NCBI RefSeq assembly: GCF_910592395.1
Contig: NC_088308.1
Location: 20,227,501-20,291,500 of the forward strand
DNA: 64,000 bases
Direction: 5' to 3'
Source: Lineus longissimus
Taxonomy: Eukaryota > Nemertea > Pilidiophora > Heteronemertea > Lineidae
Of this stretch, positions 38,701-48,051 are shown piece after piece. Every line of letters starts with the position of its first letter. The first letter of the stretch is position 1. Under the pieces are notes generated by a model that made no database searches, was not told the origin of the DNA, and saw only the letters and a list, made by a program, of their open reading frames with translations. A program made the translations under genes and the position numbers.

Positions 38701-41700
38701 AAACAATTACAGGTTAATTGGAGCAGGTTAACTGTTAGAGAAAAATTTATACTTCAGCGATGGAGATTTGCCAGAGTCTTAGCAAATACAGCAGCCAAAT
38801 CAGCCGAGAGTTTTCATTCCCAAATTCAGTAAGAGCTGTTAAGATCAGGGTTAAAATGTCCAAAAATAAGGCACTCTTCATTTTAGAATTTAGCCAACAA
38901 AAAAGAAAGCAAAATTCATGAACTCATCATGATATAATCCATTGGAATTATCAGAATTCGAATGAAAAAAGTTGACCCAAATCAACATAATAAGTTTTTT
39001 ACATGCATTGTCTGCAAAAATGACGCAGTAACTTTGAGGACTTTCATCAGGACAAGTGTTTCGCCGGGATTTATACATAGAGTTAACTCCTTTCGGCAAC
39101 AAAGGACCAATTAAAGCATCAAAATGCAGGTTCTGTTATAAATGTAAAATATTATCATAAAGTAGGCAGAAACCAGAGGTATTTATGAATGATATAAGAT
39201 CCATCTGTGTCAGTATTGTTCGCGAAAGACGTCTCCTTCAATTCCCAGCCATTGTTGCTCAACGAATGTACAAGCTGCATTTTGGAACATAGCGAGCTAT
39301 TTACGTTTATTCGTCTGTATGTGGGACCGGACGTGTCCAAGTCCTGCAGCGTCTTTGGTGGAAGCGGAAGAGTCCGTAAAGCTGCTACGTCGCCCGATAT
39401 GACCAGTCCGCCAGTTTTCATATCACGATTTGACCCACGGGGTGGGTTGGAATAAAAACGATAAAAACAAGCAGTTTCTTCAAACTCCAAGAACTCGATG
39501 AAATAACCAGAGTTTGTCGATTCTCGAACACGTTGCTCCTTAATTGCCTCAATTAGAGGTATAATTTGATAAAAGTCCGCTTCAGCCTCCAATAAGTCGT
39601 AATCTTTAAATCCTTGAGGTACACTTAGAACATTTGAACGCAAGAAGTTCAAAATGTGTCGGAATATATCTCCATCTCTGTCGATGAAATGACGCCCTTC
39701 GCTGTCGTATGACATGACAAAGTGTCCGCTAAACATCGCGCCGAGCATAGAACTTGGGTATTTGGTCAAGGTTGAGCGTGTCGTGGTATAGAGGACACCA
39801 CCCACATTGAGAACCACCACATCATCCGCCATGTGGACTTTTTAGTTCTGAAAGTAGAAGAGAAAACAATTCTTTTAATACAAAGGACTTGTTTATCAGT
39901 GAACTTTTTTTCCAACACAGTTTATTTTGCCGAGGAAAATTATCACTGTTTTGATCTTCAAATCAGAAAATGAACGATTTTAAGTGCTGGTAAGGTAACG
40001 AGGAAAAGAAAATACTGCAATGCAACTCGTGTCTTCATCAATTCACTTGAGCAATCGAGCTACAGTGACAAAAAGCTCAAAATCTCGACCACCTCTACAC
40101 ATAAAATGGCTGTGTAAAGTACCAGAGTTGTATCCTATCTAACGTGGCTAATACACTTCAGTATCAGCTGTCATCGACCAACATCTCTGTTGAAAAATGT
40201 CCACATGATCCCTGTATATCTGCTACCAGGACATAAACAGTAAAAATATCCCCTCGTGACAATCAATGATACCTAAAATGTTGCTGAAGAGCATCGCATG
40301 ACAGTGACATGTATCGCAATAGATTTATGTGTTGTCAATTTCATAAGCGATGAGTCCTCTATGCACTTCAATCATGAATTTTTAATTCTCTGTTTGAGCA
40401 GGGATTATCCGTTATATGGGACAGCAGTGGTCCCACGGTCATTTGCATGAAAAACTATGTTTTTCTGTGCCATCTGGGGTGGCAGTACATGAAGCTTCCA
40501 TTGCCCGCCCCCCTGCCCTGAAACATCTAAATATGACCCTGTAACACTGATGTTCTCAGGCATTTAGATTGTTATCAAATTTATTTGGTAAGAAGAGGCA
40601 TATCACTATCAGTAAAAATATTTATATACATGTTGGGCTGCAAAGGCGGCTGGCTCTCTTTATATTTTTGCTATCAGCCATGTCCTGAAGTTTGACTGGC
40701 AACCTGAATCATAAGGTTTACTGTTTCAACCACCTCCTGCTAGGCATCACTCACTAGGCCTGCGATAATATAAGCCACTTCCTTCATAGGCGTTGTTACC
40801 CATCCATCACAACATGATTCAACCCCCCCCCCCCAGCAAGTCTGGTGTGCTTAGACACTGGGCCTTCTCAAAAATACCTTGGTGCAGCCTATTTTAAGGG
40901 GAAAACCCCTAATGCCAAATGATTTGACAGGAACGCTTCAAATATTCATAAATCTAGCAACTGTCAAGCCTCAATGTTCCTTTACCATTTGAACTAATGT
41001 TAGAATTTTTCCAACTGTTCAAATATCTCCTGAACAACAAGCTGAAGTCTAAGGCCTTTCCCTTTATTATTTTTCCACTTAAGGTATATTGAGATGTTCC
41101 CCCTTCAAGTGAAGTAATGCGCCAACCATGTACAAGAAATATGAGCATCAAACTTTTTATGATTCATTCTCATTTGATTACAGCTGTACTTCCTCAAGAT
41201 TGTACAGGTGAAAACAAATAAATTACAGATTGCTTCGGAAAAGTTATGACTTTCCCTCAACCGCTAGTCATCATAATCATAATGATGTTAGTTCAGTTTT
41301 TAGCAGATTGTATTAAGCGTGTGTTGGTTGAATAGAATAGCCAAACATAGCCCAATACCTCAATTTCTGAAAAATGTATTGTTGCAATTTCCATTAGGGG
41401 ATAGAGGTTAAAGAAAATTGTCGAAAGAGAGACAATCTTTTTGAGAAGGATTTTAGATTTACTCGAACGTCAATGCAAAGAGGTTTAGGTCCATCATTTA
41501 TATCATCCACCCATATTTGTTTTCAAATACAACATGTACAACATCCCCAAATCCCTAACCTCCACCCCCCACCTCCGGTACAAAATATAAATCAGAATTT
41601 TAGATAAATATCATTGTATTCTTTTTTCTTCAGGTGGCAACCCAAACAGTGGACCCCTTGCTCAGCAACCTGTGGTAACAACGGCGTAAGTGACCGTAAA

Positions 41701-42521
41701 ATCTACTGTATGAAACATATTGAAGGTCTGCGCAGCAAAGAAGTTCGAGTTCGAGCCAACAACTGTGATCATCTCCCCAAGCCAAAGTGGAGAGTTCCCT
41801 GCAACCGCCACCCATGTCCATTGGACTGGAGTACCGAGAACTGGTCCTTGGTAAGAAGACTTGATGTCTTTTTTTGTTTTTTATAGTTTGAAATTAAAGT
41901 TCATCATATTTTGATGATATTGATTGATATCATTTGCAAGTAATTAGGTCATCAACCCACTAAGCAGTGTCTGAAATGAGTTTCCTCCAAACTGATGGAT
42001 GTGACAAGCAACCACACAATTGTTCCAATTATCTTTCTGACATTCTCACTTTCGTGCACCCATGATTGAGAATCATCTCTTCTCCCATCCAGTGTACCAA
42101 AACATGTGACGAGGGTGTGCAGACACGACGAGTCTACTGCAATTACCCCCAAGATGGCAACAACTATAAGTGCACAGGAATCAAGCCAATTTCATCGAGG
42201 CCTTGCACCATCAAGCAATGTCCAAATTGTGGTAAGATATTTTAGATTATAATGCTATCATGATCACCTACGCCGAAAATTCCCACACCAAACTCAAAAA
42301 TCTATAAATTTGCTCACATATTATAACCACAGATCAAAAACCGATGTCACCAATTAACCAAACTGACTGATGACTCCCTATTTTTTTCAGATATTCCAAG
42401 TACCTGCAGGAACAGGGGGCCACTCTGCAGGAAAAATGTACTGAACAGAGCAAAGTGTAAACTGGCATTGTTCAGGATCATGTGCTGCAAATCATGCACG
42501 CTAGTTAAAAATGGCTGCTGA
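17743..42521 (+). CDS. ADAMTS2/3/14-like: ADAMTS2/3/14-type procollagen N-proteinase
   Basis: There are 23 coding exons: 17743-17784, 19796-19841, 21249-21607, 21973-22120, 22423-22610, 23084-23167, 24516-24675, 25138-25243, 26843-26989, 27529-27661, 28017-28127, 28347-28489, 28841-28904, 29322-29430, 30362-30495, 30963-31083, 31517-31597, 32156-32319, 32702-32873, 34257-34389, 41634-41850, 42093-42231 and 42391-42521. All joins are in phase (3132 nt, 1043 residues). Order: signal peptide (1-20), propeptide ending in a furin site RVRQKR (218-223), reprolysin domain with HEIGHVFGMMHD (zinc His 373, 377, 383; Glu 374) and Met-turn Met401, disintegrin-like domain, TSP1 (about 528-578), Cys-rich domain and spacer, three more TSP1 repeats (about 823-1000), and PLAC (about 1002-1043). 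One plus three TSP1 repeats followed by PLAC, and the GYAPVTGMC block, place it with ADAMTS2/3/14. These secreted enzymes remove N-propeptides of fibrillar procollagens in the matrix. It stops right after PLAC, unlike the long-tailed vertebrate proteins. The two tiny first exons are the least certain part. Confidence 0.9.
17785..21248 (+). other. ADAMTS introns 1 and 2
   Basis: These introns flank the 46-base second coding exon (19796-19841), which is recognised only from TTCCTTCTAG / GGTAAGA splice sites, phase agreement and a plausible signal-peptide reading. No other gene is supported. A segment near 19400-19450 resembles 31265-31310 (GTCC-GGGG-ACAAAGG ... CTTTTAAT), so it may be a dispersed repeat. 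Confidence 0.45.
23168..24515 (+). other. ADAMTS intron 6 with short tandem repeat
   Basis: There is no coding content beyond the flanking exons. It holds the degenerate tandem repeat listed at 23655-23885 and, at about 24150-24330, loosely repeated words (CATGCA, CCGATG, AGTTTCTA). Confidence 0.5.
23655..23885. repeat. Degenerate tandem repeat, three units
   Basis: The core GCGTTGTAGAATGCAT (or ACGTTGTAGAATAATGCAT) recurs at 23672, 23748 and 23857. Each is flanked by TTTAGTAGTTTAAAAC / TTTAGTGGTTTAAAAC and CCCGCAGA / CCAGCAGA blocks. The spacing is 76 and then 109 bp, so the second unit carries an insertion. Confidence 0.6.
26104..26213 (-). repeat. Dispersed short repeat, copy B (inverted)
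   Basis: The reverse complement of this 110-bp segment aligns with 17060-17145. It has the same CATCCTG / CAGGATG ends and two insertions relative to copy A. The two copies sit about 9 kb apart in opposite orientation, one upstream of the ADAMTS gene and one in its intron 8. Confidence 0.6.
26382..26429. repeat. Perfect 23-bp tandem duplication
   Basis: The unit AAGTTAATTGACTGGATGCC plus CTA occurs twice head to tail with a period of 23 bases. It looks like a recent local duplication, useful as a polymorphic marker. Confidence 0.8.
26990..27528 (+). other. ADAMTS intron 9
   Basis: This intron carries no repeat or coding exon that I can support. A plus-strand open frame at 27238-27471 is intronic and lacks any recognised motif. 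Confidence 0.45.
29431..30361 (+). other. ADAMTS intron 14, mostly tandem repeat
   Basis: About a third of this intron is the 77-bp tandem array listed separately. More diverged echoes (ACAGCTT ... GGCCTT ... GATGCCCTTG) continue to about 30250. No exon is supported. Confidence 0.55.
29612..29930. repeat. 77-bp tandem repeat with dimeric order
   Basis: The word CGAGCACATC recurs at 29612, 29689, 29766, 29843 and 29920, always 77 bases apart. Units 1 and 3 share TTGAT...TCATCGGGCC, while units 2 and 4 share CTAGATTAGTCCTC. The array is therefore built of A-B dimers of 154 bp. The last unit is the most diverged. Confidence 0.88.
31084..31516 (+). other. ADAMTS intron 16
   Basis: This intron is non-coding as far as I can see. 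It holds a segment at about 31265-31310 resembling 19400-19450 in intron 1, a possible dispersed repeat. Confidence 0.4.
31598..32155 (+). other. ADAMTS intron 17
   Basis: I see nothing beyond ordinary intron sequence. It ends in a clear polypyrimidine tract and acceptor (CATGTTTTTCAG). Confidence 0.4.
32320..32701 (+). other. ADAMTS intron 18
   Basis: The donor is GTTGGT rather than GTAAGT, placed by phase and by the spacer-domain reading on both sides. I see nothing else of note. Confidence 0.4.
32874..34256 (+). other. ADAMTS intron 19, tandem repeats plus unexplained insert
   Basis: The intron consists largely of units containing GATAACCAGCTGG, listed separately. They are interrupted at about 33090-33800 by unrelated, somewhat GC-richer DNA with no recognised coding motif. 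That block may be an old insertion. Confidence 0.55.
32940..34250. repeat. Interrupted 115-125 bp tandem repeat
   Basis: The word GATAACCAGCTGG occurs at 32962, 33823, 33947, 34068 and 34183. Each is followed by GGAGGTTGGTTGTTCCAT-like and TGTCTCCAAT-like blocks. Most units also share GAGAACCT(T/C)AGTAT and TTGTGCCTCAGACAACC-like blocks. The last unit runs directly into the acceptor of exon 20 at 34256. Confidence 0.85.
34390..41633 (+). other. ADAMTS intron 20 (7.2 kb), host of a KCTD gene
   Basis: This is the largest intron of the gene. It is AT-rich and, apart from the antisense KCTD gene at 39155-39832, shows no supported exon. It holds poly-C runs near 35207 and 40827 and a patch near 37840-38230 with loosely repeated words such as CTTCAACTGCTA and CAGACTTC. 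A plus-strand frame at 37572-37910 lies partly in that patch and is not called. Confidence 0.5.
39155..39832 (-). CDS. BTB/POZ (T1-type) KCTD protein
   Basis: An intronless gene of 225 residues. The N-terminal T1-type BTB domain (about residues 3-100) shows [44 protein letters not shown] and [10 protein letters not shown], which closely follow the KCTD6/KCTD21/KCTD11 pattern. The C-terminal half is divergent, without transmembrane segments. KCTD proteins oligomerise through this domain and many act as Cullin3 ubiquitin-ligase adaptors; the KCTD6/11/21 group targets HDAC1 in Hedgehog signalling. The exact subfamily here is an inference from the BTB part. It lies inside ADAMTS intron 20 on the opposite strand. 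Lack of introns may reflect retroposition or the usual intron-poor form of this group. Confidence 0.88.
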   Translation of the reverse strand: MADDVVVLNVGGVLYTTTRSTLTKYPSSMLGAMFSGHFVMSYDSEGRHFIDRDGDIFRHILNFLRSNVLSVPQGFKDYDLLEAEADFYQIIPLIEAIKEQRVRESTNSGYFIEFLEFEETACFYRFYSNPPRGSNRDMKTGGLVISGDVAALRTLPLPPKTLQDLDTSGPTYRRINVNSSLCSKMQLVHSLSNNGWELKETSFANNTDTDGSYIIHKYLWFLPTL

Positions 42522-42793
42522 GGCTACCGGTACATAGAATATTATTTTTTAAAGTCTTTTTTAAGTGATGGTTTGTGGGAGAAAGTAGCTTTTGGTGAAA
42601 TCTGTGAATGTGGGTGTAGATGAGAGAAAGTGGCTGAAAGTCACAACGAGACAGCTTATAAATCTTTTTCACGGATGTCCCAGATGTGATGGACAGGAAT
42701 GAAAGGTACCGGATAATGTTTTTGTGTAATTAGATGTAGGACCGTACATGTAGGGGGAAACCAGAGACGGAAGCTTAATTGTACTGAAATGAG

Positions 42794-42799
42794 AATAAA
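42794..42799 (+). terminator. Poly(A) signal of the ADAMTS gene
   Basis: This is an AATAAA signal about 270 bases beyond the ADAMTS stop codon, the most likely 3' end of the message. Confidence 0.5.
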
Positions 42800-45360
42800 G
42801 ATGGATGACACATTGACTGTACATGTACTAAGTAAGTGGATTACATGAATATGAACGCAGCTTCATCATAGGATAACAAGAGCGTCATATCATTGATACT
42901 GGACAGCCAATATTTGGCAATGTGTAAGGGCCTGAGTAATTGGCTGACAGCAAAACCGGAGGAAAACATTTTCCCATTAAGTCTTATTCTTACTGCAAGC
43001 AGATTCAAGAAGTAGTGGATTAATACAGGCCAACAAAAATGATTTGGACCTGCAGAGATGATAGACTGTGAAATATCTCAGAGACAAGGAAGCAGGAAAG
43101 ACATGAAAGAAGACTATTTTTATTTGAATGCATTATAATTGATATATATTTTAGGACATCTTAGTATACGAAAGGTTTGTAATGAAGATAATTATATTGT
43201 ATATTGCATCTGACGATGTAATGGGCATACCACTATAATCATCTGTTGTCTTATATCAACAAGCTATCAAATATGATGAACTGTCATTAACAGTTTATTG
43301 TTCCACAATCCACATCCTGTTCTGTTTGATATATCGCAACCAGATTTTTCTGTACCCCAACCATTCACATCAGTAAGTGTGATTGGAAAATAACTCACTG
43401 AGCCACTCTCGTACATGACCTGATCAGGATTTTTGTAAAGTAGAGCCATTGTGTTAGAAATTGGCCAGTTGTCTACCAGAATACATTTCATATAATGTAA
43501 CATTCTAACATGATTATTAACCAAGAACAGTGCAAGCATCAGTTTAGGCTTCATCTTTGCCATATTTGGAGGATACAATCCACGCCATCAGGGTGCACTG
43601 TGGGATTAAGCTCTCACAGTATAACACTTCCTGCGTGTAATATTGATAGCAGTAGCCATGACCCGAACCAACTTATGATATTCTGTATTGATATCCAATT
43701 CGGCCATAATTGTTGTTTTTGTTCTTGTTACACCAAACTGTATCAAGCTGCATAATGTTTTGCACAAAAAGTCATTTCGGTCCTCATGGCCGCTTGTACG
43801 GTAATTAGTTCCAGATGTTCACCTTAAGAAACGAGAAAGACAGAGAACAGATGATAGATCTTAACTGCATGACTGCCCAGAGCAGATTGATTTTTGTTTC
43901 TCTCAATAACTGAGAAATTTTATGAATATTTCTGCATGCAATTTTCACCCAAATGCTTCATTATAATGACTTCTGTTGTGGTCTCTTAATGCTGGAGGCA
44001 GATACAGATTTAATACATTTTATAAATGCGTATATATGTATTTTATCACATATTTGATGAATAAAACAACACACCACATATAAAAAAAGAATTTTTAAGA
44101 CTTTTTTTCTGTAAATACAGCAAAGACATGCTGTGACGAGTCTGCTTTCTAAACACCAGATGGATGTTTGATAACTCACACCGCGCTTTCCCTGGCACTT
44201 GTCCAAGATAAGGCAATGCGCATTAGAAGCGGTCTCCATATATCATAGCATGCTTTCACAGCATTCTAGCCGACTGCCCCTTCCCAATATTACCAGCTGA
44301 CTGACCCAGCCTGACAGGGTTAATAATCAAACATGACTAAGGATTAATCACTTTTGTAGTGAACCCCCCTCAGGCAAGTTAGCTGGGACAGGAGTAGCAT
44401 GCCATCGAGTAGCAGCTTATGGTATTGGTGAAGCGATCAATGTCAATGCCAGCACCAATATTATGAGTGGTTGGCCACTTAGTATCCAAGCATACCATCC
44501 CATGGGACTTGTCAGCAACCTCAATAAAGGCAGAGTTGTCTTATATACCAGGTCTGGTGTGTGTCATCTCGAAGCAGTATCATTGTCCATTCCTTGGTGG
44601 AACTGGGTTATTGACGATAATACACAGGGGTGGATTGGGACATGATTTTTTAATTTGCAGTTAAACATGGATATGGCAGCCAAGTAAAATTACCCATGAT
44701 CTTACATGTACATATACAAATGTATGTTCAAATTATCAAATGACATTACCCCGATAAATCCATAGATTAACTGGTATATTAATTTTAATCACAAAGACAA
44801 CCCTGGCCCTTGGATCCTTTTACCACATTGGATTGCTCATTGAAAACGGTGGTTGTAAAATTTTATAAGAGGGGCTGTCCTAATGGAACACAGTGGACCA
44901 CTCATAATATTAAGAGGGCACTATCAAAGAGGAAGTCTAAGAGTGGCTAAGTCAAGTGTTGTTGGAGTATAACGTCAGAGTCACTGTACGAGGACGTAAG
45001 TGTCAGCTGCAGACCTAGACCCAGTCCTCTGTTCCTCTCCTTATTTGACGTGGCCATGATGATGTTAACTCAGTAACACAAAAGCCAATGTCTAAAATGG
45101 TATGAAAATTAAACACACAAAATTACATGTGAAATGTACACAACAGACACTGAGACAGTCTAGTCACACTCACAACACAATGACAACATCGACTACACTG
45201 ATATTTATGACTAAACAGGGGAAATCGACGGTTTTATACAAACCTCACTTCAATCAGCGCAACCTAAATCACGAATCCCGCACGTCAGTTCTATGATTTG
45301 GTCTAAATTGACGTCAGAAATCGGAGATTAATAAAGAATATTTGACAGATTCCACAGCTG

Positions 45361-45491
45361 ATGAGACAGTAATCGCCATATTGAACAAAACGCCGTCTTG
45401 CGGATAATCAAGTATGCAGGTGGCTTGTTTCACAATTTAGTAAAGCAGAATGGACAGGGGACATCACGATGAGTTACCTGGAAGCGAGGTA
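45361..45491 (+). repeat. Direct duplicate segment, copy 1
   Basis: It starts ATGAGACAGTAATCGCCATA and ends with a GAAGCGAGGTA-like block. It matches 46298-46440 in the same orientation with scattered differences and small indels. Its function is unknown. The copies lie about 0.9 kb apart and flank the SINE. Confidence 0.8.
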
Positions 45492-45724
45492 GCAGGTGCG
45501 CGCTTGATTGATTGGTTCAGTCAATTATTTATAGATGGCAGCACTGAATTGCGGGTTGGTTGTGCTCCTGGAGAGACAAAGGCACAACCTGTCCCACCAC
45601 TTGCAGACAGAGGGACATTCTTCGTACTGTGGTGGTTGCGTACGATGATGGAAGATGATCTGGTTCCAATTGAAATGCAGTACCGTAGTCCCAGTGACTA
45701 TGCCGATCAGGGAATTGTAATCTA

Positions 45725-45905
45725 AAGTAGGAGGAAAGGAGACAGAACCTGGCACTGTCAAAATTGTCTTCGCTATCACCAGCAGTGCAAGACGGGTCAT
45801 ACACTGCTGCCATCACAGAAGTGTACCCGGCCCGACCAGGAATTGAACCTTGGACCTCAGACTGAGGTAACGGGCACTGTTGGTTCAACTCAAACAGCCC
45901 TAACA
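45725..45905 (-). mobile_element. tRNA-derived SINE
   Basis: Read on the minus strand, the head contains a B-box-like GGTTCAATTCC preceded by a degenerate A-box region. It is followed by a GGGCCGGGTACACTTCTGTG block and a CAGCAGTGTATGACCC body. This layout is typical of a tRNA-headed SINE. The 3' limit is uncertain, and similarity may continue down to about 45540. Confidence 0.6.
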
Positions 45906-46297
45906 ATCATAAGTCTTCTCCCAATAAACGGATGAAATCTTTAAATAATTGATGGTTATGTTATTGACGGATCACAACAAATATTCCAGATGAGGCTAGA
46001 TACATAACCAATCCACTAATAATCCGCGCGAAACCGGAACATCCAAGAATAGCCTCAAGCCAATTATTTAGCAGTGCTTCAGAGACACAAGGACATAAAT
46101 ACATTTTATAATTACTACATTGGTTATTATTCATCCTTAAAATGTAATGACATGCAATATAAAAATATAAACATAGCACAGGAAAGGAAAATACTATAGA
46201 AATGCACTTATCAGCTTATCGTGAAAGGATATTTTTTGGAGGAGGTGAATTATTTATGTCCTATTTTGCTCCTCTAAAGGACCGATTGAAATAAATG

Positions 46298-46440
46298 ATG
46301 AGACAGTAATCGCCATATTGAACAAAACACTGTCTTGCTGATACTTTCGTATGCAGGTGGCCTTTTTGTCAATATAGTACAGCAGAATACACAGAGGACG
46401 TCAGGATGAATGAGTCGATCACCTGAAAGCGAGGTAGGTA
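46298..46440 (+). repeat. Direct duplicate segment, copy 2
   Basis: This is the second copy of the segment at 45361-45491. It shares ATGAGACAGTAATCGCCATA, a GTATGCAGGTGGC block and GAAAGCGAGGTA, and has diverged in the middle. Confidence 0.8.
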
Positions 46441-48051
46441 TATAATGACAACCAATATGTACCTGGAGTATTTCTTGTGGACAATAACAAGAATAGTCAG
46501 TATCTATTTTTGATAATAGCAAATATATGGATGGACTAAATCTCTAAGGCACAACTACATCACATTATTTTTGATTGAGAGGCCAGCTGACCACACATTT
46601 GGATCCAGTCTTACCACATGCAATGTTCAACTTCGGATTTTGACTCCATGCATATTGTAATCAGTAAGAAAAAAAAGGGCCCAAAAAGATTTGGTGGTTT
46701 ACAGTTAACATAAATATATAAAAATTACATTGGTGGTGGATAGAAGTTTATCAGAAATGGCACAAGTCAAACTATACAAACTTATTATTTATCATTCTTG
46801 AACACATTGTACTAGTAAATGAATGAAGCAAAATGCTTCAGCCACTAACCAATGACAGCAGCAATGTTTAGACAAATATTTGCACTGCCTACTATATGAC
46901 ATCAAGGCTAAAACGTTCCCATAACCCGAATGGACAAAGACAAGCAATTTATGAATATACAGCAAGAAATTAAGAGTTTCATTGAAAAACAAGATAAGCG
47001 CCATATCTAAGATATTGGAGTTAACTTTACCTCGGCATTACACATATGATCATAGAGCATTCAGTCCACATGGAAGTTTTTTTATGATGAAATATGGCAA
47101 CATTTTCTCATGTATTTTTAGTCAAATTGCAAACTTCGAACCCATGTTCTCAAAAGAGCAAAAACGGATACATCTCAATTTGTGATGAAACTCTTCAAAT
47201 TAAAGCCCATTTCTTCAAAGCTATTTTAAAATTTTACAGCTTATCCTCCTTTCAGAGATAAAAAGCTTTGGACAATTGACTAGAGCCCTAAACACATTCA
47301 TAAATGAAAAATAACACTACCTAATGTACCAAAGATATGAAGCCTCCCCTCTAACCAAACACGCACACAGTTTTTAACCTTGCTCTTTTGATTTATAGAC
47401 AAAAGTTGAATGTTAAAAAGAATTAGTGGACTGAAAATGATCTGAATTGTAGCCTCAGAGAAAAGACCTTTTAAAAATCTTTAACCCTCCACTGATATAT
47501 AATAGGCCCTATGCCCCCAATAGGTCTGGCGAATGAGATAACAAATACCCTGAATTCTTGCATCAAATTTACAAGCAAGAGGAGAAACTGGCCCCTTGGA
47601 GAATATCGTCATGCGAGATCAACATCACTAGTGTATTTAGTTTAGGACTAGGAGCATAAAATCATGCATAAATATATGTACAAAATGATATAAACGTTTT
47701 CAAGGCACTAAAGATCATTACATACACAGGTCTGACCTATACTTGATATCCTGAGTAAAACAAAATGGTGGCCGTTACTCAGAATCTCGAGTAAACCGTA
47801 ATCGCATTTGCTCTCGGTTCATTTTGTAAGGCCAGACCTGATCAAGCCATTCAAAAATCCTTATCTTTAACCAAAACCACAAGTGAACAAAGTCATATAT
47901 ACTTTGGTTGTGCATACAAATATGAAATGTACTGTCATAGATAGCTGAAGGACGGCCTTCTTGTTTAATTAACAAAATCCCAGTGTACACATTATTTTGA
48001 AGTTTCGTGATCTGCGGTATCTTCCAGCATGGCTGGAGCAGCTTTCAAGAG

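Larger units (their letters stand above)
42522..48051. other. ADAMTS 3' UTR and intergenic DNA
   Basis: The stretch begins with the ADAMTS 3' UTR and runs to the end of the alpha-arrestin gene on the minus strand. I see a poly(A) signal at 42794, a tRNA-derived SINE at about 45725-45905, and a direct duplication (45361-45491 and 46298-46440). An unexplained open plus-strand frame of about 90 codons ends near 44645. The rest is AT-rich with no supported gene. Confidence 0.5.

Noticed and set aside
45529-45906. 125-codon minus-strand frame
   Set aside because: It coincides with the tRNA-derived SINE and its neighbouring sequence, so it is not a gene.
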